Assembly: GCA_944327275.1 (NCBI GenBank)
Contig: CALVHB010000045.1
Span: forward strand, 1 to 45,439
DNA length: 45,439 bases
Direction: 5' to 3'
From: Candidatus Gastranaerophilales bacterium
GTDB lineage: Bacteria > Cyanobacteriota > Vampirovibrionia > Gastranaerophilales > Gastranaerophilaceae
Within the stretch, counting starts at the first letter, position 1. Every line of letters begins with the position of its first letter. Below, piece by piece: positions 35,408-43,857 of the stretch. The notes beneath the pieces are model-generated. The model was not told the DNA's origin. It made no database searches and was given only the letters and a program-made list of their open reading frames with translations. The position numbers and the translations under genes were made by a program.

Positions 35408-35770
35408 TTATTTTAGATATTCTTCCACTTTCTTAACTACTTCATCTAATTCAAAAGGTTTTGTAATGTATTCATCTGCACCTGTTTCTTCGCCGATAAG
35501 CTTATCTTCTTCTTGAGAACGTGCTGTAACCATTAATATTGGAATATTTTTATATTTGGCATCGTATTTTAAAAGTCTGCTTATTTTATATCCATTAATT
35601 TTTGGCATCATAACATCTAAGATTATCAGATCAGGGATAATTTCTTTTGCTAATCTAAGTCCATCTTCTCCGTTATAAGCACAATAGCAGGTAAAATCAG
35701 CTGCTTCAAGCACAAATTTTAAACTTTCTACGATATCCTGTTCGTCATCTACAATCAATATTTTTTTCAT
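35408..35770 (-). CDS. Single-domain response regulator (CheY-like)
   Basis: A stand-alone receiver of 120 residues. The acidic pocket is D8-D9 (LIVDDE), the phospho-acceptor Asp is in LIILDVMMPKINGY, and the switch Thr is in ILMVTARSQEE. The conserved Lys is in YITKPF. There is no output domain, so it must act through a partner protein. The gene is 2 bases upstream of the GspE-like gene, and a sensor kinase gene lies about 1 kb away on the same strand. Both are candidate partners. Confidence 0.94.
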   Translation of the reverse strand: MKKILIVDDEQDIVESLKFVLEAADFTCYCAYNGEDGLRLAKEIIPDLIILDVMMPKINGYKISRLLKYDAKYKNIPILMVTARSQEEDKLIGEETGADEYITKPFELDEVVKKVEEYLK

Positions 35771-35926
35771 ACTTTCCCCTATAAGTCTTATATGAGTATT
35801 ATAGCATATTAAAAATCTTCTTCTATATTGTTAAAATTTATTAATAGGAAGTTGTATAAAATGGCAATAAATTTTTTTTACTATTTTTATGTTAAGCAAA
35901 GTGAAACAAAGTTAGAAAGGAATAAA

Positions 35927-36742
35927 ATGTCGTTATTTAGCAGTTTTGAAAAAGTAGTGAAATCCCCAATTTCTCGTTTTGACGGTTGGCAGTTAGTTGG
36001 CGCACATACAAGAACTCCAGATGCAAGAACTACAGAACAGTTATTATCAAATATTGAATATTATGCTCAAAAGAATCCTGAAGTTGCAAAATTTAAAAAT
36101 GAATTAAAGGCGATGAATCCAAAGCATCTTGGGCTTGTATCTGATATTTGTGAATTAGCAAATAGACGTGATATGCTATCAAACAGTATTAATTTGAAAG
36201 ATCCTAAGCAAGTAGGTAGAAATATATTTGCTTCTTGGATGGAAAAATTGCCTAAAGCTTCAAAAGAAAATCCTGAAGCATTAGAATTTACAAAGGAAGT
36301 AATTAATCATACTGATACTTCTGCTTCAAAATATTTTTTAGCTTCTGCAGTCAATATGTTAGATCATCCAGAAATAGCTGAAACTTTAAGAGCAACAAAG
36401 CCTATGATAAAAAATATAGCAGAAGAGACTTTGTCTGGCGGAAAGTTGGCAGATTTTTCAAAGGAAAGCAGATTTGTTGGAATGATAGGTGATTATGTAA
36501 ATCCAGCATCTGATCCTGAAAAAATTAGAATGATGCATGAAATCCTTGATGTCGCAGAGAAAATTCCAGATAATATGAATATTTATCTTAATGAAGCAGA
36601 TTTTATTCATTCAAAGGTTCCTGTTGCAAAGATTAAAGAAAACTTGCAAGTCTTTCCTGAAGTAACAGAAATGCTTTCAAATGCAGGCAAAGATAAAATT
36701 AATATGACTGATTTCTTGATGAAAAATGTTAATTTAGATTAG
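35927..36742 (+). CDS. Hypothetical protein, soluble and helical
   Basis: I do not recognise this family. The 271-residue product begins MSLFSSFEKVVKSPISRFDG and is predicted almost all helical. It has no signal peptide, no membrane segment, no cysteine motif and no known nucleotide-binding motif. GAAAGG lies 6 bases before the chosen ATG. The frame is open upstream to 35828, but those residues look non-coding. It sits alone between two minus-strand signalling genes and its end overlaps the sensor kinase gene by 14 bases. It may be specific to this lineage. Confidence 0.75.
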   Translation: MSLFSSFEKVVKSPISRFDGWQLVGAHTRTPDARTTEQLLSNIEYYAQKNPEVAKFKNELKAMNPKHLGLVSDICELANRRDMLSNSINLKDPKQVGRNIFASWMEKLPKASKENPEALEFTKEVINHTDTSASKYFLASAVNMLDHPEIAETLRATKPMIKNIAEETLSGGKLADFSKESRFVGMIGDYVNPASDPEKIRMMHEILDVAEKIPDNMNIYLNEADFIHSKVPVAKIKENLQVFPEVTEMLSNAGKDKINMTDFLMKNVNLD

Positions 36743-38414
36743 TACTTACAGGAATTACAAAATAAAATTTAGAACCTTTATGAAGCTCACTATCGCACCA
36801 TATCGCGCCCTGGTGAGCTTCTAATAGTTGTTTTGCAATAGGGAGACCAAGTCCAGTCCCTCCGGCTTTTCTTGAAAGAGAATTTTCTATTTGTGCAAAT
36901 TTATCAAAAGCGTGTAAAAGGTCTTTACCCTCAATGCCGATTCCTTCATCTTTTACGCATACCATAATATAGTCAGTATTTTTCAATATAATTGAATCTT
37001 TAAAATATTCATTAATTTGAATATCTTTGGAGTTTACTAAAGACGAAGATATCGTAATTTCTTTGTCTTCTGGAGTAAATTTTATTGCGTTAGATACAAG
37101 GTTTGTTAGTACTTGCTCAAGTCTTTGGGAATCTGCTGTGATATCTGGTAAGTTATCAGATTCTTTTGTTGTAAGTTTTAGCCCTTTTGTTTTTGCAACT
37201 TCTGATAGTGCTGATTTAACATATCCTATTACAGTGTTTATGTTAGTTGGTGCGAAGTGGAAATCCATTTTCCCTGCTTCTATTTTAGATAAATCAAGTA
37301 AGTCGTTTATAATTCCTGAAAGTCTTTGAACATTACGCATTGCCATTGAAAGGAATTTCTCTGCATTTGAGTTAAGTTCTATACATTTGCCACTCATCAG
37401 GATATCTAATGAATTTTTAATAGATGTGAGAGGTGTTCTTAATTCGTGAGAGACGATTGAAATAAACTCTGATTTTAATCTTTCCAATTTCTCTAACTTT
37501 TGATTTGTCTCAATTAATTCTTGATATAGAGTTGCGCTTTTTAAAGGCAACGCAACTTGTTGTGCTATTGTTTGGAAGCAGGTTGAGTCTTCTGCAGTAA
37601 AAGAAGTTTCTTTGAATATCTCTACGCATCCGAATAGATTTTCTCCAAGACTTATTGGGGCAAACATATTGTCATATTGAAAAAGATTAAAAGTGAACCT
37701 GCTTGCTGGATATTTTACGTGTTTTATGACCTTGAGAGTTGTGATATCCAGTTGTTTGTCTTCAGGTTTTTCTTCTTTGTTTATTGAATTATAATTCAGT
37801 ACGGTCCTTAGTTTTAACGCTTCAATAAGTTCATCTGATAATTCGTATAATGAGTCAAGAATTAGTACAGGGGTAGCTTCTGTGCATAATGATAATGTAC
37901 AAGTTAGAGAGAAACTCAGAGCTTTATCCATTCCTTCTATCATAAATTGTATCAGTTTAGCTTTGTCCAGTGTTCCTGAAAATCTTGAACTTGTGTCATA
38001 TAGTGCATTTAATCGGTATAGGCTGTCCGCAAGATCTTTATTTGAGTTTGAAAGCATTTCCAGAGCATTTTTCATCCTTAGATTCACGCTTATAGTAGAA
38101 AGGATTAAATCTTCGGACATGTCCTCAGTGATAAATGCATTTGCGTATTTGACAATTTCTTTTTCTATCTTGTTTGGATTGGTAAGAAATATTATTATAG
38201 AATTTTCATTAACACTTTTAATTTTTTTGTTTATTAATTTTATATTATTAAAACTGGAATCTATTATAATTATGTCAGGCATTTCTGCACTAATAATTTC
38301 ATATATTAGTTTTTCATCAGATAAAGATGAAAAATCGTATGAATTTTTCTTGAATACTGAATTGAAATAATCTACTTTTTGAGAGTTGTCTGATATAAAT
38401 AAAATTCTGGTCAT
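36729..38414 (-). CDS. Hybrid-type sensor histidine kinase (receiver-like + GAF + HisKA/HATPase)
   Basis: A soluble kinase of about 561 residues. The N-terminal 115 residues resemble a receiver domain (ILFISDN, IIIIDSS), but the acidic pocket is reduced. A GAF-like domain follows (about 140-300; NLFGCVEIFKE, TIAQQVALPLKSA). HisKA has FISIVSHELRTPLTSIKNS with the phospho-accepting His. HATPase_c has LTNLVSNAIKFTP (N-box), VKDEGIGIE (G1) and GTGLGLPIAKQL (G2). I chose ATG 38414; ATG 38435 is also in frame. It could phosphorylate the nearby CheY-like regulator. Confidence 0.9.
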   Translation of the reverse strand: MTRILFISDNSQKVDYFNSVFKKNSYDFSSLSDEKLIYEIISAEMPDIIIIDSSFNNIKLINKKIKSVNENSIIIFLTNPNKIEKEIVKYANAFITEDMSEDLILSTISVNLRMKNALEMLSNSNKDLADSLYRLNALYDTSSRFSGTLDKAKLIQFMIEGMDKALSFSLTCTLSLCTEATPVLILDSLYELSDELIEALKLRTVLNYNSINKEEKPEDKQLDITTLKVIKHVKYPASRFTFNLFQYDNMFAPISLGENLFGCVEIFKETSFTAEDSTCFQTIAQQVALPLKSATLYQELIETNQKLEKLERLKSEFISIVSHELRTPLTSIKNSLDILMSGKCIELNSNAEKFLSMAMRNVQRLSGIINDLLDLSKIEAGKMDFHFAPTNINTVIGYVKSALSEVAKTKGLKLTTKESDNLPDITADSQRLEQVLTNLVSNAIKFTPEDKEITISSSLVNSKDIQINEYFKDSIILKNTDYIMVCVKDEGIGIEGKDLLHAFDKFAQIENSLSRKAGGTGLGLPIAKQLLEAHQGAIWCDSELHKGSKFYFVIPVSTNLN

Positions 38415-38564
38415 AGTTTTAATTTTACCAAACAAGGATTATTTCATCAAATAAGTTAAATTTTTAAACATTGTAAATTTATGTAAATAACTTATAATTA
38501 AATGTTATAACTATACTAATAATCGCAAATTTAAAAGTTTGTGAGCAGAAAAACTTTACCAATA

Positions 38565-40787
38565 TTATTTTTTAGATGATTTATTATTTTGTGATTTGTG
38601 ATTTTTATGTTTGCCATTATTTCGTCTTGGCTGATTTGGAGTAGAATACGATGTTTGGATTCTTTTAACGCTATATACGTCAGGAATTGCTTGTAGACTT
38701 AGTATGACTTTTTTCAATGTATCAATATTATCTAGTTCAATTCCGAGTTCTACGATTCCAACTTTTCCGCTTTTCGATTTAACGTTTGCATAATTGATAT
38801 TTGTATTGTTATCAGATACTGCAGCAATGATATCTTTCAAAAGCCCCATTTTTTCAGCAGTTTCAACTCTTATTGTTGTATTATAAGTCTTGTTGACATT
38901 GTCTCCAGACCACCTAATATCCATAAGCCTTTCAGGTTCTATATGCTCGAGCATTTGACAGTCCATTCTATGCACTGTAACTCCTTTTGCTCTTGTTACA
39001 ACCCCTACAATTGGTTCTCCAGGTATTGGAGAACAGCATTTTGCAATAGAATACAGCAGTCCTTCAAGTCCAATTATATCTTTTTCTGATTTTTTTCTGC
39101 TTATACCATGGAATGATGTTTCCGGAGTTTTTTGAGGTTCCGGTTTTTTGAGTTTATTAACAATCTTATTTACAGTTGTTTCTCCGTATCCAAGAGCTGC
39201 AAAAAGGTCTTCTGCAGAAAGATAGTTCATTTGTTTTGCTATCTTGTCAAATTCCCCATTTTTAGTGTATTCATCAAAAACCGCTTTTGTTAACTCATGC
39301 TCAAGGTTTGATTTCCCAACTTCAATGTGTTCTTCTCTATTGTTTTTCTTAAACCATTGTTTAATTTTGGAAGAAGCCTGCTTGGTAACTACAAAGTTTA
39401 ACCAATCAAGTCTTGGAGCAGGTGTTTTTGAGGTTAAAATTTCAACAATGTCTCCATTGTGCAATTTTGTGTCAAGTTGTGCAATTCTACCGTTAACAAG
39501 AGCTCCTACTGTTTTATTCCCAACCTCTGTGTGAATTCTATATGCAAAGTCAACAGGAGTTGCGTTTACCGGTAAATCAAATACATCTCCGTTAGGGGTG
39601 AATGCAAAAACTTGGTCAGAGAACAAGTCTAATTTTACAGAATTAACATAATCTTCTGCTGACGTCATATCTTTATCATATTCTACAAGTTTTCTCATCC
39701 AAGAAAACTGCATATCAGAAGTATTATTAGCTTTTTGAGAACCTTTTTCTTTATATCTCCAGTGAGCAGCAATACCATACTCTGCTACTTCATGCATTTC
39801 CCAAGTTCTTATTTGAACCTCAAGAGGTTTTGACCGCGGACCGATTACTGATGTATGTAGAGACTGATACATGTTACCTTTAGGCATAGCTATATAGTCC
39901 TTGAATCTGCCTGGAATTGGTTTAAATTGAGAGTGTATAAGCCCTAGTACTTCATAGCATTCTTTTTCGGTATCTACAATTACACGAACTGCTGTAATGT
40001 CATATAGGTCGTGGAATGCAATATTAAGTCTTTTCATTTTGCTGTAGATACTGTAATAATGTTTAGCTCTACCAGTAATTTGAGCATTGATTCCAGCTTT
40101 TTTTACATCTGCGGTAATTTTATCTATCAATATCTTTACGGTTGCTTCTCTATCAGCTTTTGTTTGAGATACAAGTCTTGCAATTTCAAAATATTTATCA
40201 GGCTCTAAGTAACGTAAAGATAAATCTTCAAGTTCTGCTTTTATTTTATAAATTCCTAATCTGTTTGCAAGTGGTGCAAATATATCAAGTGTTTCTTTTG
40301 CAATTTTTTGCTGCTTTGTAGTTGTCATAAAGTTTAGTGTTCGCATGTTATGTAATCTATCTGCAAGTTTCAGGAACACAATTCTAATATCACTTGCCAT
40401 TGCAATGAATAGGCGTCTAAAGTTTTCTGCTTGCCTTTCTTCTTTGGATTTAAATTGAAGTTTACCTAGTTTAGTTACACCTTGAACAAGTGTAAGTACA
40501 TCTTTACCAAATAATTTTTCTATTTCTTCGGGTTTCGTTTCAGTATCTTCCAAAATATCATGTAAAAAAGCTGCTTCCAGAGTGTGAGAATCAACTTTTA
40601 AACCTACAAGGATTTTGGCAACTTCAACAGGGTGTATAATGTAAGGTTCTTCTGAAATACGATATTGCCCTTCATGAAGACGTTTTGCGAACAGATAAGC
40701 CTTTTCTATTTGATCAATTTCTTCAGGTTCTCTGTTTTGTTTAATAAGTTCTTTCTTTATATCTTCAAAAAGTGGTTTTTCGCTCAT
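38565..40787 (-). CDS. rel: Bifunctional (p)ppGpp synthetase/hydrolase (RelA/SpoT family)
   Basis: The long RSH enzyme that makes and degrades (p)ppGpp in the stringent response. It has 740 residues. The hydrolase HD domain is intact: HPVEVAKILVG, AAFLHDILEDT and LKLADRLHNMRT. The synthetase domain has RAKHYYSIYSKMKR, HDLYDITAVRVIV and YQSLHTSVIGP. A TGS domain (FAFTPNGDVFDLP, then HTEVGNKTVGA), a zinc-finger-like region (CCSPIPGEPIVG) and an ACT domain follow. A basic Asn/Lys-rich tail ends the protein. With both domains intact, a single Rel is expected. Confidence 0.97.
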   Translation of the reverse strand: MSEKPLFEDIKKELIKQNREPEEIDQIEKAYLFAKRLHEGQYRISEEPYIIHPVEVAKILVGLKVDSHTLEAAFLHDILEDTETKPEEIEKLFGKDVLTLVQGVTKLGKLQFKSKEERQAENFRRLFIAMASDIRIVFLKLADRLHNMRTLNFMTTTKQQKIAKETLDIFAPLANRLGIYKIKAELEDLSLRYLEPDKYFEIARLVSQTKADREATVKILIDKITADVKKAGINAQITGRAKHYYSIYSKMKRLNIAFHDLYDITAVRVIVDTEKECYEVLGLIHSQFKPIPGRFKDYIAMPKGNMYQSLHTSVIGPRSKPLEVQIRTWEMHEVAEYGIAAHWRYKEKGSQKANNTSDMQFSWMRKLVEYDKDMTSAEDYVNSVKLDLFSDQVFAFTPNGDVFDLPVNATPVDFAYRIHTEVGNKTVGALVNGRIAQLDTKLHNGDIVEILTSKTPAPRLDWLNFVVTKQASSKIKQWFKKNNREEHIEVGKSNLEHELTKAVFDEYTKNGEFDKIAKQMNYLSAEDLFAALGYGETTVNKIVNKLKKPEPQKTPETSFHGISRKKSEKDIIGLEGLLYSIAKCCSPIPGEPIVGVVTRAKGVTVHRMDCQMLEHIEPERLMDIRWSGDNVNKTYNTTIRVETAEKMGLLKDIIAAVSDNNTNINYANVKSKSGKVGIVELGIELDNIDTLKKVILSLQAIPDVYSVKRIQTSYSTPNQPRRNNGKHKNHKSQNNKSSKK

Positions 40788-40861
40788 GATATAATCATAA
40801 TACAGATTTTATTTGTTTTTTTCAAGTAAAATAACATAATTTCATTCAGAAGGATTAATTG

Positions 40862-41170
40862 ATGTTAAAAGAAGTCAAAGATGGAATTGTTTTAAATTTG
40901 CGTATAGTGCCTAATTCCAGTAAAAATGAAATAATTTATTCTCAAGATATGTTTAAGGTGAAAATTACTGCCCAGCCCATTGATGGTAAAGCAAATAAAG
41001 CTTTGGTTGAATTTTTATCAAAACAATTTAAAATCCCAAAATCTTCTTTTGAAATTGTAAGAGGTCAGACATCTAAAGATAAAACTATTTTTATTAAAAT
41101 TTCTGATGATGAAAAAATTAAAGAAATAAAAAGTTTTGTAAATAAAAGCTTGATAAGTGGCAAAAAATAA
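40862..41170 (+). CDS. DUF167/YggU family protein
   Basis: A small protein of 102 residues with the DUF167 signature: LNLRIVPNSSKNEI, VKITAQPIDGKANKALVEFL and FEIVRGQTSKDKTI. The fold is known from structural work, but its function is not firmly established. I chose ATG 40862, which has AAGGA 7 bases upstream; a TTG directly before it is in frame. It is divergent from rel. Confidence 0.9.
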   Translation: MLKEVKDGIVLNLRIVPNSSKNEIIYSQDMFKVKITAQPIDGKANKALVEFLSKQFKIPKSSFEIVRGQTSKDKTIFIKISDDEKIKEIKSFVNKSLISGKK

Positions 41171-41213
41171 ATTTTATGATGTTTCAATCCTCGTGTAAAA
41201 TTGGAGAATTCGT

Positions 41214-41720
41214 ATGCAGGTAAATAATTGTAACCCTTACTCTAAAACGGTATTTACAGGAGGTATAGATCATTCTGTATATTCAAAACTCGTACCTAAT
41301 AACAATAAGTGCCCTGTAGATATATTTAATAAAATAGATGATATTACAGCCATAAATCAAAATAAATTTGTGATTATAGATGCAATTTACAATGCAAAAG
41401 AAAAAGTTGGTGAATTTTTTCTTTCTGCGGTTCAGACGGTTAAATTTATTCATGGGTTAGAAAATGTAAAACCTAGGGTCGTTAAAGCTAAAGGTGAAAA
41501 TTTAGCTGATGCATTTAAAAATATTAGTTCCGCTGATTTGAAAGATGCAAATAATAAATTGGCTTCTGATTACAATCGAAGGTTTCAAGAGACTATTCCT
41601 CTAAGAGAAGAAATTGAACGCAGACAACAAGAGGTTCAAAAAAGATTGGATGCAAAATATAACGAGGCAGATGGTTTCTGGGTAAAATATTACGATAATT
41701 TAAACAAGCCTAAAAACTAA
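41214..41720 (+). CDS. Hypothetical protein with VFTGG motif
   Basis: A 168-residue protein of unknown function. It begins MQVNNCNPYSKTVFTGGIDH. The C-terminal third is a charged helix likely to form a coiled coil (ETIPLREEIERRQQEVQKRL). There is no signal peptide or membrane helix. The short aromatic-TGG motif near the N-terminus resembles VSFSG in the next protein; it may be a lineage-specific tag, but two cases are weak evidence. TTGGAG lies 8 bases before the ATG. It is followed by an attenuator-like region. Confidence 0.75.
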   Translation: MQVNNCNPYSKTVFTGGIDHSVYSKLVPNNNKCPVDIFNKIDDITAINQNKFVIIDAIYNAKEKVGEFFLSAVQTVKFIHGLENVKPRVVKAKGENLADAFKNISSADLKDANNKLASDYNRRFQETIPLREEIERRQQEVQKRLDAKYNEADGFWVKYYDNLNKPKN

Positions 41721-41723
41721 TTA

Positions 41724-41752
41724 TTGCAAAATTAAAATTTTTAGGTTAGCAT
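41724..41752 (+). promoter_or_regulatory. Promoter for the leader peptide/attenuator
   Basis: TTGCAA at 41724-41729 and TAGCAT at 41747-41752 are 17 bases apart. The predicted start of transcription is about 12 bases before the leader peptide ATG at 41771. Confidence 0.45.
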
Positions 41753-41770
41753 AGCTGTAAAGGTAAAATA

Positions 41771-41857
41771 ATGATTAAACAAAATTCTTTAAATTTGCAT
41801 ATTATTCATCACCATATCATCCTTGAAGGACTATGGGATTGTAAGTGCACGCTTTAA
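41771..41857 (+). CDS. His/Ile-rich 28-residue leader peptide
   Basis: A short reading frame starting MIKQNSLNLHIIHHHIIL, then EGLWDCKCTL, stop. Residues 10-17 are HIIHHHII, four His and four Ile codons in a row. AAAGG lies 7 bases before the ATG. It is placed as expected for an attenuator leader: the cluster of His codons lies just before the segment (41821-41834) that can pair with the downstream terminator arm. No homology was checked. Confidence in translation is moderate and comes from this architecture. Confidence 0.55.
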   Translation: MIKQNSLNLHIIHHHIILEGLWDCKCTL

Positions 41858-41934
41858 AGAGTTTTTGAGATAAATTCAATTCCGTTAAAAATAGTCTTTC
41901 AAGGAGCAAGAGGTGCGTGAGGGACTATTTTTTT
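41821..41934 (+). promoter_or_regulatory. Candidate ribosome-dependent transcription attenuator
   Basis: Two structures exclude each other. Antiterminator: CCTTGAAGGACTAT (41821-41834, inside the leader peptide) pairs over 14 bp, with one G-U, with ATAGTCTTTCAAGG (41891-41904). Terminator: 41887-41901 pairs with 41918-41932 over 15 bp (two G-U), and T-rich sequence follows. A ribosome stalled at His codons 13-15 would leave 41821-41834 free. One that reaches the stop at 41855 would cover it and let the terminator form. Confidence 0.6.
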
Positions 41935-41958
41935 ATTAGGATTGGAGAAATAAAAATT

Positions 41959-43269
41959 ATGACAATAGCAAATATAATATCAGCAATAGGAAATAATAAT
42001 AGTGTATACCCCTTGATTGTAAGAGATTGTGGAATTGAAGTTCCAACAAAAATTGTTCTTACATATAATCAGAACAAAAAGGAATCTAAAGGTGTGGCTT
42101 ACCTTGCCGCACGTGAACGTTTCCTTGATGAATATTCTGTTTCTGCAGTTTGGCTTGGTGGTATCCCTCTTGTGGGTAAAGTTTGTGATTATTTTATCAA
42201 AAAACGAGGATTAAATCCTAATGTTAATTTAAAATTGTTTAATGAGGAAGCTAATATTCAAGGTATTGATTATAATATCAAAAAATTTGAAAACCTAGCT
42301 CCGGATGCTGTGAAGGATTTAATTAAAATAAAAAATAATAAAAAATTGTATGAAAAGATGCTAGCAGGTAAGTTTATTGCTTCTACAACTATTCCTATTT
42401 TATTTATGGGTTTTATACTCCCAAAACTTATTTTTGCTTCTTCTGCTAGGAAAATAGAAGCTCTTCGAAAACAAGAGTCTGCTAAAAAAAATTCTCAGCC
42501 CATAAGTTTTTTACAAAAAGATAAATTCTACAACTCAAAAGATGTTTCTTTTTCTGGTAATTGGATTGCAAAAGTAGCTAACTTTTCTGCTCAGGATAAA
42601 ATGGCTGTAACTGATGGTGGCTATGCTCTAGGAAGAGTCGGAACTGCCAGAAATAAAAATGAGGCTTATGATATTTCTTTCAAGATGGCAGGCATGATGT
42701 TTTTAAATTTTGTAGCTCCAAAGTGGATTGAAAAAGGTTTAAATAAGCTTACCGGAGTTGAACTCGATCCTGTTATTCTTGCCGATAAAGAGTTTATAAA
42801 ACAAGTGAAAGACGGATCAATAAAAAATAGTATCCCTATGTCATCAAAACCTGAAGATCTTTTGAAATTTATTGATGATGTTTCAAATAAAGATTCATTG
42901 TTTATAAAATTTGCAAAGAAATTTGGTAAAATAAAAACTTTTGAAAATGGCGTAAGAGATCCGCGAGCATATTTAGATTTGAAAGATTTAGCTAAATTTA
43001 GAAATGATTTAAGTGATTTTGCGAGTAAATCAAAAGGTCTTGGTGAGGACGCCTTTAAGGTTTTTGTCAGAAAAGCTAGAGTTGCAAAGTCTTCAAATAT
43101 AATTACAAATGTTGCTTTGAGTAGTTTCTTGCTAGCTTATGCCCTTCCTAAAGCTCAATTTGCTTTCAGAAAGTGGATTACAGGCTCAGATCTTGAACCG
43201 GGACTTGCTCCTGCAGAAAAAATTGTAGATAATTCGCAACTTGTTAATAAAAATATTAAAAAATATTAA
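41959..43269 (+). CDS. Hypothetical membrane-associated protein downstream of the attenuator
   Basis: I do not recognise this 436-residue family. Three hydrophobic segments can be seen: around 145-165 (IASTTIPILFMGFILPKLIF), around 230-245 (MAGMMFLNFVAP) and near 385-405 (IITNVALSSFLLAYALP). Between them are long soluble stretches and the short motif DVSFSGNW. No catalytic motif is evident. I chose ATG 41959, with GGAG 11 bases upstream; a GTG at 41917 lies inside the terminator hairpin and is unlikely. Its transcription appears to be controlled by the leader peptide region. It may be lineage-specific. Confidence 0.75.
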   Translation: MTIANIISAIGNNNSVYPLIVRDCGIEVPTKIVLTYNQNKKESKGVAYLAARERFLDEYSVSAVWLGGIPLVGKVCDYFIKKRGLNPNVNLKLFNEEANIQGIDYNIKKFENLAPDAVKDLIKIKNNKKLYEKMLAGKFIASTTIPILFMGFILPKLIFASSARKIEALRKQESAKKNSQPISFLQKDKFYNSKDVSFSGNWIAKVANFSAQDKMAVTDGGYALGRVGTARNKNEAYDISFKMAGMMFLNFVAPKWIEKGLNKLTGVELDPVILADKEFIKQVKDGSIKNSIPMSSKPEDLLKFIDDVSNKDSLFIKFAKKFGKIKTFENGVRDPRAYLDLKDLAKFRNDLSDFASKSKGLGEDAFKVFVRKARVAKSSNIITNVALSSFLLAYALPKAQFAFRKWITGSDLEPGLAPAEKIVDNSQLVNKNIKKY

Positions 43270-43399
43270 GAATATTGATAAATGTCTTGCTGTTTGGTAT
43301 TTCAGATATTTTTTTATGTTATTACTAAAAAGTGAGCAATAATTTGTAGGAAAAATTTTTTATATAGTTGTAGGGAAAATTGGAAAGGAATATAGGGAT

Positions 43400-43783
43400 A
43401 TGGCTTTAACTTTAAATACTTATCAAGCGATGTTAAGTCGAATAACAGGAAATAAGGTATTCAAAACTAATCCTCAAAAATTAATAAGAGTATGGCAATT
43501 CCCAGGAAAAACAGCACCACATGCTGGACAATTTTATTCTCAAAAGTTTTTGCCTAACGGCAATTTCCAAAGACGTATTGTAACAGTTTATGGAAATAAT
43601 GCTTTAGGATTTGAAACTCAGTTGTTTAACAGAGATAATAAACTAATTAAATCTTATGTCGGGGCTCGTAATGCAAATGGAACTATTAATTATGTTTCTG
43701 GTTCAGCTGATGAAGTGCAGCCTCTTTTATCAAATTATAAAAAATTAAATCCTGATATGAGAACATTGGATGATTACATGTAA
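43400..43783 (+). CDS. Hypothetical protein, 127 residues
   Basis: A small soluble protein of unknown family. It begins MALTLNTYQAMLSRITGNKV and includes RVWQFPGKTAPHAGQFYSQK and FQRRIVTVYGNNALGFETQL. It alternates short polar strands and looks like a compact beta-rich domain. No signal peptide or membrane segment is present. GGAAAGGA lies upstream of the start, about 12 bases away. It has its own terminator and is convergent with the uracil-DNA glycosylase gene. The 130-base gap before it shows nothing distinct. Confidence 0.75.
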   Translation: MALTLNTYQAMLSRITGNKVFKTNPQKLIRVWQFPGKTAPHAGQFYSQKFLPNGNFQRRIVTVYGNNALGFETQLFNRDNKLIKSYVGARNANGTINYVSGSADEVQPLLSNYKKLNPDMRTLDDYM

Positions 43784-43799
43784 AAATAAATAATTAATA

Positions 43800-43831
43800 A
43801 AAAACGCCTGAGAATTATCTCAGGCGTTTTT
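43800..43831 (+). terminator. Bidirectional Rho-independent terminator
   Basis: AAAAACGCCTGAGA pairs with TCTCAGGCGTTTTT around ATTA. It lies between two convergent genes (stops at 43783 and 43858), and its A-run/T-run symmetry lets it serve both. Confidence 0.9.
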
Positions 43832-43857
43832 GTTATTCTGTATTTAAGTTGAAATAA

